Shown here piece by piece: positions 8,259-15,378 of a DNA stretch of 16,102 nucleotides (the first letter of the stretch is position 1; each line of letters starts with the position of its first letter). The stretch covers positions 1 to 16,102 of the forward strand of contig NAOQ01001023.1 of NCBI GenBank assembly GCA_002751075.1. The letters run 5' to 3'. The notes beneath the pieces were generated by a model, which saw nothing but the letters and a program-made list of their open reading frames with translations, made no database searches and was not told the DNA's origin. This stretch comes from Ichthyophonus hoferi. Lineage: Eukaryota > Opisthokonta > Ichthyosporea > Ichthyophonida > Ichthyophonidae. A program made the position numbers and the translations under genes.

Positions 8259-9927
8259 TTGCATAGAATAAATTGAATTGGCACCAGGGGGCCTCACAGT
8301 CATAGACATGGATGAGGGCATATAACTAGCGGCAGCTTGTAAAAGAGATTGATCGCGATGATCATAATACATTACTGGATAAGTATCATACATCCCTCTT
8401 GTCCCTTGTAATTGTGATGGTTGATGCTGATAGGTTTGTGAGAGGGGGTGCGAATTAGCTGGCATGTAGATCATGTTTCCACTACGTGACAAGGGACGTG
8501 GCTTTGGTAAAGATTGAAGAGAACCCAGAGAAGACTGGGAGGGAGAAGGAGAGGGAGGGAATATTTAGCACTGGTGCCTGGGGCCATGAATTAGATGCAG
8601 GAGATGACTTTTCAAATGTTTTATGTACCATTAATATTTTGAAACATTGTCTGAACCTATCTATCATACTACTACTACCCTACCCTACCAAACGGGCACT
8701 TATGTACAACCAACCTAATGGGAGAATAAATATCATATAATGCCATAACACCTTTTACATCACCTCCTAAGTAAGGTGAAAGTAATATAACTACTCATGC
8801 CCGAGTTGCTGTTTTTGCTGTTGATGTATCGATAGATTTATGTATGCATGTATGCATGTATGTTATTTCATACACGGGAAGGCACTGCTGGTTTCTCATA
8901 AATAAACCAATAGAAATATAGATCCAATCAGATCAACTCTTACCTTTCATGGTTCACAACCCTCAATCCTAAATCCCACACCCCAAAACATACATCCTAT
9001 GATTTAAGTTACCTAACACTTTGAGCCTGTATAGTATGGTTAGACAAAATAATATAATAGTATATGATAGTATAACTAACCATTCCACCAATATACCATA
9101 TTAGTCAGATAAAGGTATACAATCCGAGTGCTAATCCAAGCCCAAACCCTAAACCCTACACCCTAGCCTACCTTACGTAGATCTGGATAACCCGTTATAG
9201 TGGTCTCTTTAGATTCCATCTCTCTCCCTAGAGTGGAGGGCTGCATATATATAGGTGGGGTCGGGGTATGCATTCGCATTTGATTGGTGTAGGTATTGCC
9301 CTCCCCCATCAGCAATTGGCTGTGCTGATGTGATGGTGGATGGGATAGGCGTTGGGTTGACGTCACTGTATGTATGTATGACACGATGTTAATATTAGCT
9401 GAAACTAAAAAACATATATCTTATCTTCATTTGCAGTCACATTCAAATAGATAAATATTATACATATGTATGCATGTAAGTATGTAATGTATATATGGTT
9501 ATGGTATATATATATATACCATATAAACTAAGGACATATTACCATTCGATGATGGGGAGGCCAGGGGGGGTACAGGCTCACCAGTTACTATATCCTGCTA
9601 TGATATGTTTGTAAGAGGGATTAGAGTAGACCAATCAGATAAAAGGTATGCAATAGTACTTTTAACATTGGCAGCATATTGAACTAATCTAATCTATAAT
9701 GCTGATATATTATATACTATATAATAGTCTATAATATCACATATTAAGATATAATATAATGTAGTGCAATATAATACAATATCATAAAATATAGTACAAT
9801 ACATATTAGATACTACAAGAGAGCCTATAATATCATGTATTAAAATATAATATGTAATATATGCAAACTCGGTCATCACCTGTAGTGGTAGCAAGTCGCC
9901 CACCCAATCTGGAATCACATTGGACAT
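4676..9927 (-). CDS. BICRA/GLTSCR1-like subunit of ncBAF chromatin remodeller, nine coding exons (3' end open)
   Basis: Spliced minus-strand gene. Exons: 9927-9880, 9594-9543, 9365-9172, 8534-7387, 7165-7007, 6340-6284, 5519-5428, 5322-5205, 4764-4676. Every junction is GT-AG, and phases match at all eight introns (0,1,0,2,2,2,1,2). The last exon leaves phase 1, so at least one more exon follows. The visible product is about 652 aa: N-terminal Pro/Ser-rich part 1-98, Gln-rich block about 189-369, basic linker 481-533, conserved C-terminal region about 535-650. That region shows DYxxxF, DAxxRLxxY, a K-x-D-x-x-F spacing, N-x4-LL and a late EK in the order and spacing I recall for the GLTSCR1 domain of human BICRA. 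In animals this domain joins BRD9 and the SMARCA2/4 ATPase in the nuclear ncBAF complex. The protein is shorter than human BICRA (over 1500 aa), and most of the vertebrate N- and C-terminal regions are not evident. Family assignment is by eye and from memory; the exon model is the stronger claim. Confidence 0.8.
4796..4823. repeat. (TA)14 microsatellite in intron 8
   Basis: Uninterrupted TA dinucleotides about 30 bp upstream, on the gene's strand, of the exon 9 acceptor. Confidence 0.95.
5205..5322 (-). CDS. BICRA-like gene, coding exon 8: GLTSCR1 domain helical part
   Basis: A 118-nt exon with acceptor ctatacacccag and donor AAAG|gtaaca, phase 1 to 2. It encodes an amphipathic, probably helical stretch: ADDMFVEAASHLQLHALN, then a segment with FKSLLRREGRD. 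It aligns by spacing with the human VDEEFETVSTQLL...NKYRLLLLEE region; Phe, Leu, Asn and the paired Leu are kept. Confidence 0.75.
5375..5420. repeat. (TA)n(TATG)n(TGCA)n microsatellite in intron 7
   Basis: Runs of atatat, tgta and tgca units fill much of the 105-bp intron between exons 7 and 8. Confidence 0.9.
5428..5519 (-). CDS. BICRA-like gene, coding exon 7: GLTSCR1 domain core
   Basis: A 92-nt exon with acceptor ttcctatgtag and donor AAAG|gtatgg, phase 2 to 1. It encodes RPFADVDDAIKRLTCYRIY followed by LESEYSDDVIQK. The pattern F-x3-DDAIKRL-x2-Y is the most diagnostic part of the family (human BICRA: F.SFEDALHRLLPYHVY). The following Ser/Asp segment occupies the place of the variable human loop. 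This exon carries most of the weight for the family call. Confidence 0.8.
5664..5853. repeat. Interspersed repeat family B, copy 2, in intron 6 of the BICRA-like gene
   Basis: GTCTCAATCACAGTGGT at 5672 and GCTGAGACCAAAT at 5721 correspond to copy 1. The later blocks GTAGRTTTGATAGA and CAGATAATAAATAAAT are shared in the same order. The two copies are clearly diverged, so the insertions are old. Confidence 0.65.
6089..6266. repeat. TAGTA/TAGTG pentamer repeat in intron 6
   Basis: About 178 bp of near-tandem tagta, tagtg and tatag pentamers, starting 18 bp after the exon 6 donor. The antisense reading gives a meaningless Tyr/Leu/Thr/His-rich frame. Confidence 0.9.
6284..6340 (-). CDS. BICRA-like gene, coding exon 6: start of GLTSCR1 domain
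   Basis: A 57-nt exon between acceptor ctatattag and donor gtaaat, phase 2 to 2. It encodes FTDAYKYDQQLVDAPDYD. This matches in spacing the segment just before the conserved DY..F..xxDA core of BICRA (human: FLEHLHKHQG...HPDY). The downstream intron begins with a long TAGTA/TAGTG simple repeat 18 bp past the donor. Confidence 0.75.
6354..6377. repeat. (GA)n purine tract
   Basis: A short GA repeat just upstream (gene sense) of exon 6. On the gene's strand it is a CT-rich tract that may help define the acceptor. Confidence 0.8.
7007..7165 (-). CDS. BICRA-like gene, coding exon 5: basic linker
   Basis: A 159-nt exon. Its acceptor at 7166 (ctctcatattag) follows a long pyrimidine run and its donor is AAAAAAAG|gtttgt; phases are 2 in and 2 out. 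It encodes a Ser/Asn-rich start, then Lys/Arg-rich sequence (SKRPPVKTR, AQKRVAKEEGKRREGVKK) that could serve as a nuclear localisation signal or DNA/nucleosome contact. A second possible acceptor lies at 7210 in another phase; see findings. Confidence 0.75.
7271..7294. repeat. (TTTTG)n microsatellite in intron 4
   Basis: About five tandem tgttt units in the intron between the polyQ exon and exon 5. Confidence 0.9.
7387..8534 (-). CDS. BICRA-like gene, coding exon 4: large polyglutamine exon
   Basis: A 1148-nt exon. The acceptor is preceded by a strong pyrimidine tract (ctccctctccttctccctcccag) and the donor is AAG|gtcagt, leaving in phase 2. It encodes about 382 residues. The first 90 are Ser/Met/Tyr/Pro-rich. 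Next come about 180 residues dominated by Gln (roughly 8264-7720), broken by Leu, His and KKP interruptions. A Ser/Thr-rich end follows, with KKQQVVMKPTQRN near the donor. Long Gln blocks are common in SWI/SNF and transcription-coactivator subunits and probably form a disordered interaction region. Codon use differs between tracts: pure CAA in one, alternating CAA/CAG in another. Other-frame polyN and antisense polyV readings of the same DNA are artefacts. Confidence 0.85.
7968..8039 (-). repeat. (CAA)23 + CAG microsatellite coding for Gln24
   Basis: On the plus strand this is 23 uninterrupted TTG units followed by CTG. It lies in frame in exon 4 of the BICRA-like gene and codes for 24 Gln residues. 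Its purity suggests recent slippage and likely length variation between individuals. Confidence 0.95.
8125..8264 (-). repeat. CAA and (CAGCAA)n coding microsatellites
   Basis: Two further Gln tracts of exon 4. The stretch at about 8130-8181 is almost pure CAA, and about 8203-8264 is largely alternating CAG and CAA, a hexamer repeat distinct from the pure trimers. A short segment coding for LLLQQKKP separates them. Confidence 0.9.
9172..9365 (-). CDS. BICRA-like gene, coding exon 3
   Basis: A 194-nt exon with acceptor ..catacatacag and donor AAG|gtaggc; it enters in phase 1 and leaves in phase 0. It encodes 64 residues rich in Ser, Thr, His, Pro and Met, with no recognisable domain, typical of a disordered region. 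The open frame runs past both splice sites for only a few codons, which fits exon boundaries here. Confidence 0.75.
9543..9594 (-). CDS. BICRA-like gene, coding exon 2
   Basis: A 52-nt exon between acceptor ..catagcag and donor gtaata. It enters in phase 0 and leaves in phase 1, encoding a short acidic then Pro/Ser-rich stretch (DIVTGEPVPPLASPSSN). It is too short to be seen as an open frame alone; support comes from its flanking splice sites and phase agreement with both neighbours. Confidence 0.65.
9712..9862. repeat. AT-rich TATAATA-type low-complexity run in intron 1
   Basis: Repeats of atataatat, acaatat and tatcatat fill most of the first intron. The antisense open frame here (Tyr/Ile/Asp-rich) is a by-product of the composition. 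Confidence 0.75.
9880..9927 (-). CDS. BICRA-like gene, coding exon 1 (start codon)
   Basis: Sixteen codons beginning MSNVIPDWVGDLLPLQ and ending CTACAG before the donor gtgatg, phase 0. The ATG at 9927-9925 follows an A-rich leader (gttaaaATG), a plausible animal start context. No earlier in-frame ATG is needed for the model. The next exon joins without a frame change. The start is inferred because the 5' UTR and promoter cannot be delimited. Confidence 0.7.
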
Positions 9928-10118
9928 TTTAACTTTGGAATTTAATTTAAATGTCCTTTAGTTATATATTATATATACTATATATATATATTTATATATA
10001 TATGTATATCTATTATTTACAAAGCCATGTCTCATTTAGCCCGGTTGGTAGGTAGCATCTGGAAGGCTGATTGAGACAAATTGATGCTCTGTGATATATG
10101 TCTTGAACAGTTAGCGTC

Positions 10119-10446
10119 TAGTATAGTACAGTATATGTAGATAGTGTATAGTGTATATGGCAGGATATAGTATATAGAGTATAGTGCATAGTATATCGGG
10201 TATAGTGTAAAGTGCATAGGTATAGTTATAGTGTATGGTGTATAGTGTATATGGTTTAGTGCATAGTGTAAAGTGTATAGAGTATAGTGCATAAGGTATA
10301 GTGTAGTGTAGTGTATAGAGTATAGAGTATAGTGCATAAGGTATAGTGTATAGGGCATAGTGTATAGGGCATAGTGTGTATAGGGTATAGTGTATAGTGC
10401 ATAAGGTATAGTGTATAGGGTATAGGGTATAGTATATATAAGATAG
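10119..10446. repeat. TATAG-type minisatellite upstream of the BICRA-like start
   Basis: About 328 bp of imperfect tandem units such as tatagtg, tatagggtatag and gcataaggtatag, with a higher-order mix of TATAGTG, TATAGGG and GCATAAGG. It starts about 190 bp upstream of the start codon and so may overlap the promoter or 5' UTR. The antisense open frame (Tyr/Leu/His/Thr-rich) is not a credible protein. Confidence 0.9.
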
Positions 10447-12266
10447 TTCCTACACGGTACCCAAAATTTAACCCTAGGGTATGTGGATTATAATATAAAA
10501 TATATGATTACCTAATTATTATATAGATACTACCGTATTTTATGCTGCACTATTAATTACTATCTTATATACTGTAATATATAGTCTCCTATATACCAAC
10601 TATACCACTAACTACAATCACCGCCTTAACCCTCTACCCGTTGGATTACTAAATGACTTAAAATGCCAATAGTGGGTGGTAATTATAATTAAATCGATTA
10701 GTAAAACTTTAATTATTTGTATCACACTAGATATGTATATATAAGACATTAAAAGAACCCGTGGTTCTGTTAGCCAACCGAAACCAACTTAAAAATTATT
10801 AAAACTAAAAATAAACCACCATATCGTTTGTGCTAACATATATGCAGGACTTTCAGTTGAATGCAATACCAAAGGATAGTGATTTATGATTACTGGCTAA
10901 TGCTAGATATTATATTTTATGATTCCATCTCAATAAATAGTTAATACTGTTATTACTAAGTAACCGGAGGAGAGAGGGGGAGAGGGAGGGAGGGCAATTC
11001 CACACAGCCAAACACAACAATGGATCATTTGTACTATATTATGCTATATTGTATTATGTTTTATTGTACTATAATATACTATATTGTATTATACTACAAT
11101 ATACCATACTACAGTGTAATATAATATAATGCACTAATGCACTCTATATATATTAACTATTGTATATCATACAACAGCAGTAAGAGAAGGGAAGCTCTGC
11201 ATATTCCTTTTCAGGAAATTTTTTTTTTAATGTTTATTGTTATTATTGTTATTATTGCTATTATTATTATTATTATTATTATTTTATGTATTATTGTTAT
11301 GATATATAGTATTATTGTCATTTAGGCATGAGGCAGTTGCCATGCATTATTCTTTATTAAAATAGTTACACCACTTGTTAACATTGTACATAGATTCAAT
11401 GGGTAGTATACTATAGTATATAATAAATAACAGAGATATAAGCGTAAACAGTCTAAGTAAAGCCCAGTGCGTTTGTATACATATGTACCTTTCTATATAT
11501 ATAGCGCGGTGCGACGGCAGGAGATAACTTATGCTATCATAGCAGCTAATTTCACATCAATGATGCAAGTACTAAAACTAATATCATTAATTTGATTGGC
11601 TAGATCGTTATCTATAAATAAATTATGTTTAGCTACATCCAGGATATCTTACGTAAGGATAGCAACTTGAACCACTTTGGAACCCTTTAGGGCTCAGTTT
11701 ATATATATTACATAGTATTATATTTTATTATATTGTATTAGTTATATTGTATTAGTTTATATTATATTAAATTAAATTATATTATATTATGCTATATTGT
11801 ATTATACTATACTATACATACATCTCCCTATACATCGAAGACATACACCTACCCATATATTTTTTTATAAAGCCAAATCTATTCATGATTTTGCAATATA
11901 ACACCTGTGATTGGAGAGCTAAAATTAATTTAGATATAATTAGCTAACCACATAATCGATTGACAATTTTAATCTATTAAATTACTAGTTCTTTCATAAT
12001 ATGCAATATAATATGTTATAGTATATTATATATTAATTAAATCTTTTGTGATGTAATCTTTTTTTATTCTAGAGCACTCTATGATTGGCTGCAGAGATTA
12101 TAGATTGGCCAAGGCTCTTAGTTTGCCCATGCTTTATTAAAGTAGTATTTGCTCAACTATGACCTTGATCCATAAATAGATTTTGTCTTCACTTTGAGAT
12201 TTATAGCAACTATAATATTGGTTGAAAAAGAATTAACATTTGCCTAGTTATTTGTATTTGAACACT
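10447..12266. other. Intergenic AT-rich region, no gene seen
   Basis: No convincing coding frame. It contains CTATATTGTATTA-type low complexity at 11030-11120 and 11700-11820, an ATT-rich run, and short blocks with GATTGGCT near 11590 and 12083 that may belong to decayed small repeats. A purine tract (ggagagagggggagaggg) lies at 10968-10993. Confidence 0.6.
11233..11285. repeat. (ATT)n microsatellite
   Basis: Mostly tandem ATT/TTA trimers, with GTT variants at the left side. Confidence 0.9.
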
Positions 12267-12420
12267 ATAATGTACCAAAACCCTATATACCAGAAGTTCA
12301 CATACGTAAACCAACAGATAATGTACCAAAACCCTATATACCAGAAGTTCACATACGTAAACCAACAGATAGAGTAGCTTTACCACTTACACAAAATAAC
12401 CGCCACAAAATTATAATAAG
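12143..12420. repeat. Interspersed repeat family A, copy 3, carrying a tandem duplication
   Basis: TATTTGCTCAACTATGACC and TTGATCCATAAAT match copy 2 at 2855-2885, and the CACAAAATAACCGCCAC block near 12390 matches copy 2 near 3178. A 51-bp tandem duplication lies inside it. The ends are uncertain. Confidence 0.45.
12267..12371. repeat. Perfect 51-bp tandem duplication
   Basis: Two head-to-tail copies with period 51 (12267-12317 and 12318-12368, plus 3 bp of a third). The unit contains TGTACCAAAACCCTATATAC and CAGAAGTTCACATACGTAA. I see no difference between the copies, so the duplication is young or an assembly artefact. Confidence 0.95.
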
Positions 12421-12557
12421 TGGTCACATCTCTGGCTGGGGAACAGTAAACACAACGACTACCACTAAGAATAAATTATTTAAGACTATAACTGAGATAA
12501 CACCATAATAACATCACTAACCTTTGATTATTATTTGAATATTATTTGAATATTTCT

Positions 12558-12702
12558 ATTTGTATGTTCTTTGATTAAGAGCTGACTCGATCTGAAATAT
12601 TTTCAGTTTAAAGCACTCACATATTATATTATACGAATGTTTTCAACTGATCAGGTTTCAGATTGAGTCAGCTTTTATTAAAGTATTAAAGAGCATACAA
12701 AT
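12558..12702. repeat. Foldback element with long imperfect inverted ends
   Basis: The inner arms are GCTGACTCGATCTGAAA (12581-12597) and TTTCAGATTGAGTCAGC (12656-12672), with one mismatch. The outer arms continue with ATTTGTATGTTCTTT against AAAGAGCATACAAAT after a small gap. It would fold into a hairpin of about 145 bp. Likely a MITE-like element or the end of a larger transposon; no target duplication was confirmed. Confidence 0.75.
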
Positions 12703-13008
12703 CACATTCCTTGCTGCAAGGCAGCGTTCATAGCAGCAGCAATGGCATTTTTAATAGCACCCCAATCAGAATCGCCCAGAATTTTGGATCCTATAAGATT
12801 GTGTGGGAGTTCTAACAACTTGCTCACAGTTCTCCAGGATCTCCAATTGATTTCTGTGAATAATAGTTTGTTTTTCTGAGCAAGTGGTAGTAATTTCTAA
12901 TTTCTCTGATCTACTTTCAATGGAAGGCAAAGTAATAGCAGGTATATATGCTGACTCTATCTCTAGATGTCTATTATAATTGTATTCAGCTATGAATTCA
13001 GGAGGCAT
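12702..13008 (-). pseudogene. Coding-like remnant of unrecognised origin
   Basis: Two overlapping minus-strand frames look protein-like. One starts at 13008 (MPPEFIAEYNYNRHLEIES...). The other lies mainly at 12702-12896 and ends in an Ala-rich tail (AIAAAMNAALQQGM) at a stop touching the outer end of the foldback. The composition is less AT-biased than the flanks, and the residue mix is ordinary for a soluble protein. I do not recognise the family. It could be an exon of a host gene or a piece of a transposon; having its coding signal in two frames suggests it no longer works. Confidence 0.35.
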
Positions 13009-13592
13009 TCATGCCTTAATGTGTTTGGGCGTGATGGTGCTTATAACAATGCGTATGATTAGTAAGGGGTGTTGTACTACTATGCAAATAATAGCCATTG
13101 TTACTATTTAATGTTAGTATGCAGTTCTCTAACTTTTGATTGAGTGAGAGACCTGAACACTACTTATCATATGTGATTGTTTTATACATATAATTACATG
13201 CAAAAGTGTGCCAGGGGCCGCATATGTGTGAGCGGTGGGGGGTCTTTGTTAGTTATCACCGTCTTCACTTATACTTTTCCAACCTTTATTGTGCGTGTCA
13301 ATTGTTGTTAACACTTGTATAGTTGCATTCATTATTGCAAATGTGACTGATTATGAAGATTATTATTGACTAATCCAATTAACGATAAGTCACAGGGACC
13401 CACTAGAATTGTGTGATCTTATTGCAATACTTAAATACTATTATGTCCTTATATAGATGGTGAATTAGCTAATTTCCTAATTGATGTGAAAGTGTTCATA
13501 TACCAGATACTAAGTATTGACAATATCAATCTACTTATGGCATTTGATTAGCTAAAATAAGGCTGATCATTGCATTACCATTTGTTATTAGG
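13009..13592. other. Intergenic, no gene seen
   Basis: Unremarkable AT-rich sequence between the coding-like remnant and the small hairpin. A short GC-richer patch (ccaggggccgc...gcggtgggggg) lies at 13211-13242. No feature could be supported. Confidence 0.5.
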
Positions 13593-13658
13593 GTTTCAGC
13601 CAAACTATGTGTTCATTCACAGTTAACAATCTTGTAACACACTCCCATTGGCTGAAAC
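13593..13658. repeat. Small hairpin with perfect 11-bp inverted ends
   Basis: GTTTCAGCCAA at 13593-13603 and TTGGCTGAAAC at 13648-13658 are exact inverted copies. A nested GTGTT...AACAC pair lies inside. It sits just past the 3' side of the Copia fossil and could be a MITE remnant or part of that element's end. Confidence 0.6.
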
Positions 13659-13789
13659 ATTCAAGAGAGCCAAAAGAAATAATTTTTTTTTTTAACTCAG
13701 AGATGGACCCATACCGACATTTCCCTAGATATGGTCCAGGATATTTTTTGTCTATGCTTGTGCTTGTGTAGGTACAGGGGTTTGTTGAC

Positions 13790-14490
13790 AGTTTGGAATG
13801 GTCCAGGTCTGAATGGTTTGGTTAGGCAGTCAGCAGCTTAGTTCAAGGAAGAAATGCACCTGACTTAAATCTTTTTGTTATTTCCTACTTCTCTGATGCA
13901 ATGAAATTGAATGGCGATATGACGTGTTTTTTGGAAACACACATCTTGCTGCATAGTCTTACAGTGCTTGTGTTGTCCCTATACAATGATACTTTCCCAG
14001 TGTCAAAACCCAGTGTCTCCAAGGATGCTGTAATGTATGCTATTTACTGAGTTGTCACAGCCATACCAACCAATTCACTCTGTTGATGAGAGAGCACAAA
14101 TCGTTTGCATCCAAGAGTTCCAATCCAGTAGGCCATCAGGCAGGAATATGCAGTAGCCACTGGTACTTTTTGCATCATTATATCTTTCTTTTGAACAATC
14201 TGCATCATAATGGGCTATGAGGTGAGTGGGTCCAGAATTTTACACCATCATTCCTGATGATTATGTTTTTAAGTATCTCAGGTGTAAAAGCATTTCATAG
14301 TGCTCCATATTGGGCTTGGCACAGTATCTGGTGAGAAAGGTCACACTAAAAGTGATGTCTAGTCTACTGGAGTTAATAATCCAGATTAGGCACCAAATTA
14401 GAGAAGAATATGTAACTAAGTCATAAGGTTTATGACATGTGTCTTCATTATTTGCAGACTGTATGTCCTTGGCAAGAAGAAGCATGTGTG
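13790..14490 (-). mobile_element. Broken Ty1/Copia retroelement fossil (RT end + RNase H)
   Basis: The minus strand carries the typical Copia-family order. First comes the end of the reverse-transcriptase region (YSSLIWCLIWI..., SRLDITF, LTRYCAKPNMEHYEMLL, LRYLK). RNase H follows, recognisable by a DADCS-like start, KSTSGYCIFLPDG, and a late KKH motif region. Gag, protease, integrase and the RT active site are not seen in the window, and no LTR pair could be identified. The element is a truncated, old fossil with several breaks. Confidence 0.85.
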
Positions 14491-15093
14491 CTGGTCATTC
14501 ATTGTGTTGTTAGTAGCCCTTGACTAATTCATTGATGTGCAACTACTATATGCAGTATATTATATATTGATACTACAGCATAACACCTACACTATATATA
14601 TACTACTACTATATCATGTATACGTTCTATTTAGTTACTACTATATTACACATATATTATATCTATATACTACCGCATAATTCATACACTATATGTATGA
14701 ACCCCTGATGTCTACAACTTATTACTGGTCAGTCTAGGCCTGAAGGGAACATTTAGAAGGATTCAGCTGGTACTATAGCATGAAAATAACTACAATTAAA
14801 GTTCTGATCACCTATCGTCTCCAAACTAGTCTATAAGATACTAGGCATACCTAAACATAAATATACATACACAGAAATAAATATACTCTCGCAAAGCAAA
14901 AGTAAGATTATATAAACATATGTCAAACATATGCATATAGTGATTGGTACTGTCTGTCTTACTACTCATGGCCATGGTAACACCAGATGGCACAACACAT
15001 ATTATCTGCTGAATATAGATAGTGACATATATTACATACGTCAAAATAGTTATGCTTATAATTAAGTTATACAAGGTTTTTAATGCCCCTATA
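14491..15093. other. AT-rich stretch, no supported gene
   Basis: It contains a TACTATATA-rich low-complexity run at about 14540-14700. Short open frames on the minus strand here (14841-15074) are hydrophobic and without recognisable motifs, and I do not call them genes. Confidence 0.5.
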
Positions 15094-15378
15094 CTATATA
15101 ATATATATATTATGGGTATAAAGATCCCTGTCTGAAACAGGATTGGCGCACATAAACTCTAAGGTAAGACAGAATAAAGTTCTTTTATGTTCAGTTTTAT
15201 TTTTATGTTTATGCTCTTTTTGCAATTGGGAGCTGTATTTAACCATAAAAGAAGCACTAACTACTGTTGGAACATGTGTATATGACAATAATAATTCATA
15301 TTGAGATTTATTTTTGTTTATCATATTAGATACATATTTTAATCTGAATTCAGTCTCACCATATAACATGTCTTTGAA
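15094..15378 (-). CDS. Unrecognised open frame, possible fragment
   Basis: A minus-strand frame with an ATG at 15369 and coding for 91 residues. The composition is ordinary (MLYGETEFRLKYVSNMINK, a hydrophobic middle, then a Lys/His-rich KEHKHKNKTEHK segment). It follows an in-frame stop a few codons upstream. No family was recognised and no splice partners were found. It could be a piece of a transposon, a host exon or chance; composition alone supports it weakly. Confidence 0.2.
   Translation of the reverse strand, partial: FKDMLYGETEFRLKYVSNMINKNKSQYELLLSYTHVPTVVSASFMVKYSSQLQKEHKHKNKTEHKRTLFCLTLEFMCANPVSDRDLYTHNIYII

Noticed and set aside
7721-8266. Plus-strand polyvaline frames
   Set aside because: They are antisense readings of the polyQ repeats (GTT units) with no independent signal.
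7667-8284. Long minus-strand frame rich in Asn and Tyr
   Set aside because: It is the shifted frame of the same CAA/CAG repeats as the polyQ exon (AAC/AGC reading). The exon chain and splice phases support the Gln frame only.
9139-9167. Telomere-like CCCTAAA units in intron 3
   Set aside because: Only two imperfect units are present, too few to claim an interstitial telomere.
10032-10358. Minus-strand frame rich in Tyr, Leu, His and Thr
   Set aside because: It is a translation of the TATAG minisatellite.
2867-12168. TGACCTTGA at 2867-2875 and 12160-12168, resembling an orphan nuclear-receptor (ERR/FTZ-F1 type) half-site
   Set aside because: Both occurrences lie in the same block of repeat family A, so shared descent explains them better than regulation.
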